A stretch of 64,000 nucleotides of DNA from assembly GCF_040712315.1 (NCBI RefSeq), contig NC_134013.1:82466001-82530000 (forward strand), given 5' to 3'. The translations under genes and the position numbers were made by a program. The notes beneath the pieces were generated by a model. The model did not search any database. It saw only the letters and a list, made by a program, of their open reading frames with translations, and had not been told where the DNA came from. Shown piece by piece: positions 60,584 through 64,000 of this stretch (position 1 is the stretch's first letter; each line of letters begins with the position of its first letter). This DNA is from Castanea sativa (taxonomy: Eukaryota > Streptophyta > Magnoliopsida > Fagales > Fagaceae).

Positions 60584-60784
60584 GTTTGAAGGATAGTGGT
60601 ATTTTATTTTAAAGTTTAAACGTTAAACGTTAAACCCGTGAACTTGCGAAGTCTCCTAAATCAACATGTATCCTATTTCAATAAGAATTTTGATGACAAC
60701 GTGAGGTTCAAGAAATAGATAGTCATCGCGTCAGGTTTTCTTATTACAATTGGATTAGGAGATGCTGAGGCGGCAAAGGTTATT

Positions 60785-61589
60785 ATATATAACATATATA
60801 ACACAGTTTGGTGTGGTTTTGCAAAGAGAGCCGAAACACAGCCAAGCCAAGGAGAGAGAGAACTGCGCTTGTGAAAAGGAAATAAAGAAAGTTTTTTTTT
60901 TTTTTTTTTAACTGTGACGGGAAGATATCAGGTAAATTATATAATATTACTGTATTTGATGTGAATTTTTAAAAATTTTAAATCTATGATGTTTAGTTTA
61001 TAATAATTGCTCCAAGACACACATCAATTGAATGTTGATAGAAACAGTCAACGACAACAGCAATATTGATAGAAACTTTGGGTGATAATATTTTGGAGGA
61101 TTGATTAATTTTCTTAATTCACACACTGAAACAAGACTAGATTGAAACCCAATTTCAAGCCAACATTTTTTTAAAAGCCAGCTGTAGCTAGAGTTTATAG
61201 TTGTTTTAAGCTTATTAGTCGATTGTTATATACTTATATGTAAAAATGTCTTTCTTTTTTCTAATTAAAAATAAATACAATCAAACACTTAGTATAGATA
61301 TCTTAAAATAGATACAGCCATACAGGTTAATATTCACAACAACGATCTTTATATGCATGACACTGAACATGCAAGAACAGCTAGATTTCATAGGTGATTT
61401 TTTTTTTCTCAAGAAAAAAAAAAGAATTTTTTTATGACTGAGCGATGTCTATCAATTTTTCCATTACTTTTGTTCTTTATACATAGGTGAACACGTTTAA
61501 TGGTATCATAAATTTGTATCATAAATAAGGTACGCATTCGCATCTCGAGATTTTGGAATTATTTTTATGACTAATATTTGGCAAAGCAG
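60785..61589 (+). promoter_or_regulatory. Promoter, 5' UTR and 5' UTR intron of the F-box gene
   Basis: TATATATAA near 60785-60792 precedes a purine-rich leader. A good donor (ATCAG|GTAAAT, 60931/60932) and acceptor (GCAAAGCAG|GAGC, 61589/61590) define a likely 658-bp intron ending 18 bp before the ATG. Inference from splice signals only. Confidence 0.4.
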
Positions 61590-61607
61590 GAGCAGCCATC
61601 AATTATA

Positions 61608-62490
61608 ATGGAGCACAAAAGAAGAAATTTGAGCAATAACATGAATGATGGAGTTGGTGCCATGGATCGAATCTCAGAATTGCCCGAAGTCATCATCCAT
61701 CATATTTTGTCTTTCATTTCTACAAAAGCTGTTGCAAAAACCAGTCTACTTTCCAAGAGATGGAAAAGTTTTACGGTTTCATATCCTGTTCTAGATTTTA
61801 ACGAGGACTACTTTCAACGCTTAGAAAAAAATGAGATGCACCAACCATATCACACTTGGAGGACAGATTATATGCCATTTAGGCCAAAATATCCAGAATT
61901 TTCCACCAGAGAAGATTTCATGCATTTTGTGAATAAGTCCTTACTAAAATTTTGAAAAGGTTCTTGTGGACAAATGGATAGAATTGGCGGTAGAGAATTG
62001 TGTCAAAGTGCTTGAAGTCAGTGTCAGAATGAAAAACGAAAAGAGGTACATTTTGCCACAAATAGACTTTTCTGCCAACACAATAACATTATTGAAATTA
62101 TCAGGTTGTGATTTGGAGCATCCCGTTAATTTGAAGAATGCTATAAATTTCTACTCTTTGAAAGAACTGTCTTTGCGACGTGTTTATGTAGTTGAAGAGA
62201 TGCTTCATAATCTGATTTCTCGCTGCCCTTCAATTGAGAATCTGAGTCTTATTTATTGTTTGGGGTTGAAAAAATTTCAAGCCCTTAAACCCCTGAAATA
62301 TTTTTGCATTTTCCCGACATACCGACTTTTTAAGTCGGTTTACGTTGAAGGATCAAGCCTAAGATATCTTCGTTATGAGCATTCTACTGGGTGGTTGGGT
62401 GAGATCAAGGTGAATGCTTGTCAAAATCTTAAGAGTATGAGGATAAAAATAAGAAGAGTAAAAAAAAAAAAAAGAAAGATAATGGGATAG
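61608..62490 (+). pseudogene. F-box/LRR (FBD-type) protein gene, broken
   Basis: The ATG at 61608 starts MEHKRRN. The F-box (MDRISELPEVIIHHILSFIS ... LLSKRWKSF) lies near residues 20-65 and would bind SKP1 in an SCF ubiquitin ligase. The frame stops at 61955 after FVNKSLLKF. A second frame (from 61966) continues with VDKWIELAVENCVKVLEVSV and LRR-like segments (LKLSGCDLEHP, LKELSLRRVYV, IENLSLIYC). Family members normally have some tens of residues between these parts, so a deletion plus frameshift is likely. The 3' end runs into A-rich repeat sequence at 62446 and the C-terminal region is missing. Confidence 0.75.
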
Positions 62491-62826
62491 AAAAATAATG
62501 ATATTAAGTTAGAGAGTAGTGAGGATATGAAAAGTTAAAATGGAATGAGAAAAGTTAAAGAAAATTAAGGTAGAGAGTAGAGAGAATATGAAAAGTTAAA
62601 ATAGAATTGAAAATTTAATAATAAATAAGAGTAGTTAAAAATAAGATAAATATGATATTTTGATTGTAATATAATAGAGTTTTTAATTCACCTTAAATGA
62701 TAAAGATCATATAAAAATTGGAAAAAAAAAATGATAATGACATGACTATTGATGTGGCTTAACTGGAGTATAGCAACAATAAATACTACGCTTCAGCTTT
62801 TAGATATAATAATAATATATATAGAT
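62446..62826 (-). mobile_element. Helitron-like terminus truncating the F-box gene
   Basis: Inverted, it starts TCTATATATATTATT and continues ATATCTAAAAGCTGAAGCGTAG, matching the start of the element at 48014 over about 90 bases. The inner part is AG-rich repeats (GAGAGTAG, GAAAAGTTAAA). Its 3' terminus is not recognisable. Confidence 0.4.
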
Positions 62827-62840
62827 ATAGATATATAGAT

Positions 62841-63770
62841 GACTTCTTAAATGTGGTTCCATAAATTCTAAGTTTTAAGGAGAGCTCATCGAGTAGCTTC
62901 TTATATATTACATCCAAGACATTGAACGTGCTAGAAATGAAAAAGAAAAAGATGTTTAAAAAGTCAAGAAAACAGATCAAAGTTTCTGTTTAAATTCTTC
63001 ATCTGCATGTTAGGCGCCCAAGTTATTGAATCTTTAAAATTTTTTATAAAATATGTCTACTACATTGAATATTTTCTATTAGTTTCATTTTATTCACGTA
63101 AATATGTTAGATTTTTTTTAGTATACTTTCTTTTAATTTGAAGTTAATTTATGCCTATATCATCTCCAAAAAACAAAAAAAAAAAGTTATTTGCCTATAG
63201 AAACCATTGTGGTTTGTTTGGATTGATGTAAATGAAGAGGCATAGAATAGAGTAGATAAGAATTGGCCTAAAATTAACCTATTTTTAAAAAATTCTACTC
63301 TACTCCCCTCCACTCCCGCTCCCTCCTCTCTCAATCCAAATAAACCCTTAAAGAATCCTTAAAAAGAAAAGATAAATAAATAAATAAAAATAGGAACTAA
63401 AGAGTAAAAATCCTTTAAAAATGTGCATAGAGCATACAGAGAGGGCTACACACAAATGCAATCACAATAGCAGCTCCAGTTGGTTTAGAATGCAGGCTAT
63501 GCAGCTCGCACATTTTGTTTACTTCTCTTTTTTTATTTTTGTACGTGCACCGGAAAAATACTAGCAACTGCTGGACAGTCACAACAGTGCAAAACAATAC
63601 TGAGAAAGCACATTTCCTTAGTCTCATGTACATATGACACGTTAGCACTAATATAATGGGTCTTATAGCAAACGTGTAAGAGAACCTCAAAAGAAAGTGA
63701 AAAGGAAATTTTTACAAACATGGATCAATACAAGAGACAGCTCCATAAAAGAGAATTCACTTCATGTGTA
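62841..63770. other. AT-rich intergenic DNA
   Basis: No supported gene. A plus-strand stretch at 62838-62990 could be a further shred of the F-box gene (Lys/Met-rich, one stop), but this is weak. Confidence 0.5.
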
Positions 63771-63774
63771 CGCA

Positions 63775-64000
63775 GGGCTGAGCATGGACCCGGCCCACCC
63801 AACCCGATTCAACCCAACCCAAAAGGTCTTGGGCGGGTCTGATGGATGCTCGGGTTAGGATCCGCCAAAGACTCGGGTTTATTTCAAGTTAGGGTCAACC
63901 CGACCTAGCCTATTAATATTTTTTTAAAAAAATTTGGTTGAATTCATTTTGGTATTTCAACTTATGAATATAAAGCTCATAAAATTCTTAAATGAACAAT
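63775..64000. mobile_element. Start of an hAT-like repeat, cut by the right edge
   Basis: CAGGGCTGAGCATGGACCC followed by repeated CAACCC / GGGTT tracts. It resembles the ends and interior of the elements at 10445 and 11423. The other end is outside. Confidence 0.4.

Overview
This is a plant nuclear window, almost certainly from a core eudicot. It holds leucine-rich-repeat receptor kinases of the Arabidopsis At2g24130 type, an F-box/LRR gene remnant, and plant transposons (Ty3 Tat and Athila lineages, solo LTRs, CACTA, hAT-like, Mutator-like and probable Helitron sequence). Intergenic DNA is AT-rich with no operon logic. I cannot name the species; a woody dicot is only a guess. No tRNA, rRNA, CRISPR or bacterial feature was seen.

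Layout. 1-7146: left-truncated Ty3/Tat retrotransposon on the minus strand (pol, gag-protease, PBS, 5' LTR), inserted in a CACTA end (7147-7353). 8041-10274: a 2.2-kb solo LTR. 10445-11990: two small hAT-like elements. 12.4-59.66 kb: three copies of one duplicated unit, each with a minus-strand receptor kinase. Copy A (CDS 17588 to 13965) and copy B (42401 to 38693) are intact two-exon genes; copy C (55162 to 51464) is a pseudogene with two frameshifts. Unit B is split by a complete 10.5-kb Athila element (26753-37269) and carries two solo LTRs (42821-43578, 46734-47400). Unit C carries an hAT-like element and a Mutator-like element holding a captured AAA-ATPase fragment. 59744-60583: another TIR element. 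61608-62490: decayed F-box gene. The last bases open into an hAT-like repeat.

How it fits together. The unit duplicated first. A 91-bp tandem duplication in the intron, shared by B and C but not A, makes B and C the younger pair. Several transposons then landed in single copies, and the other copies keep the empty target sites, so target duplications and relative order can be read from the window itself. The kinases are non-RD receptor kinases with about 20 LRRs, a class often linked to immune perception; their ligands cannot be told from sequence. The strongest points are the paralogous empty sites, copy C's split receptor, the Pack-MULE capture, and a G-box array in the Tat LTR promoter. 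I found no clearly new biological system.
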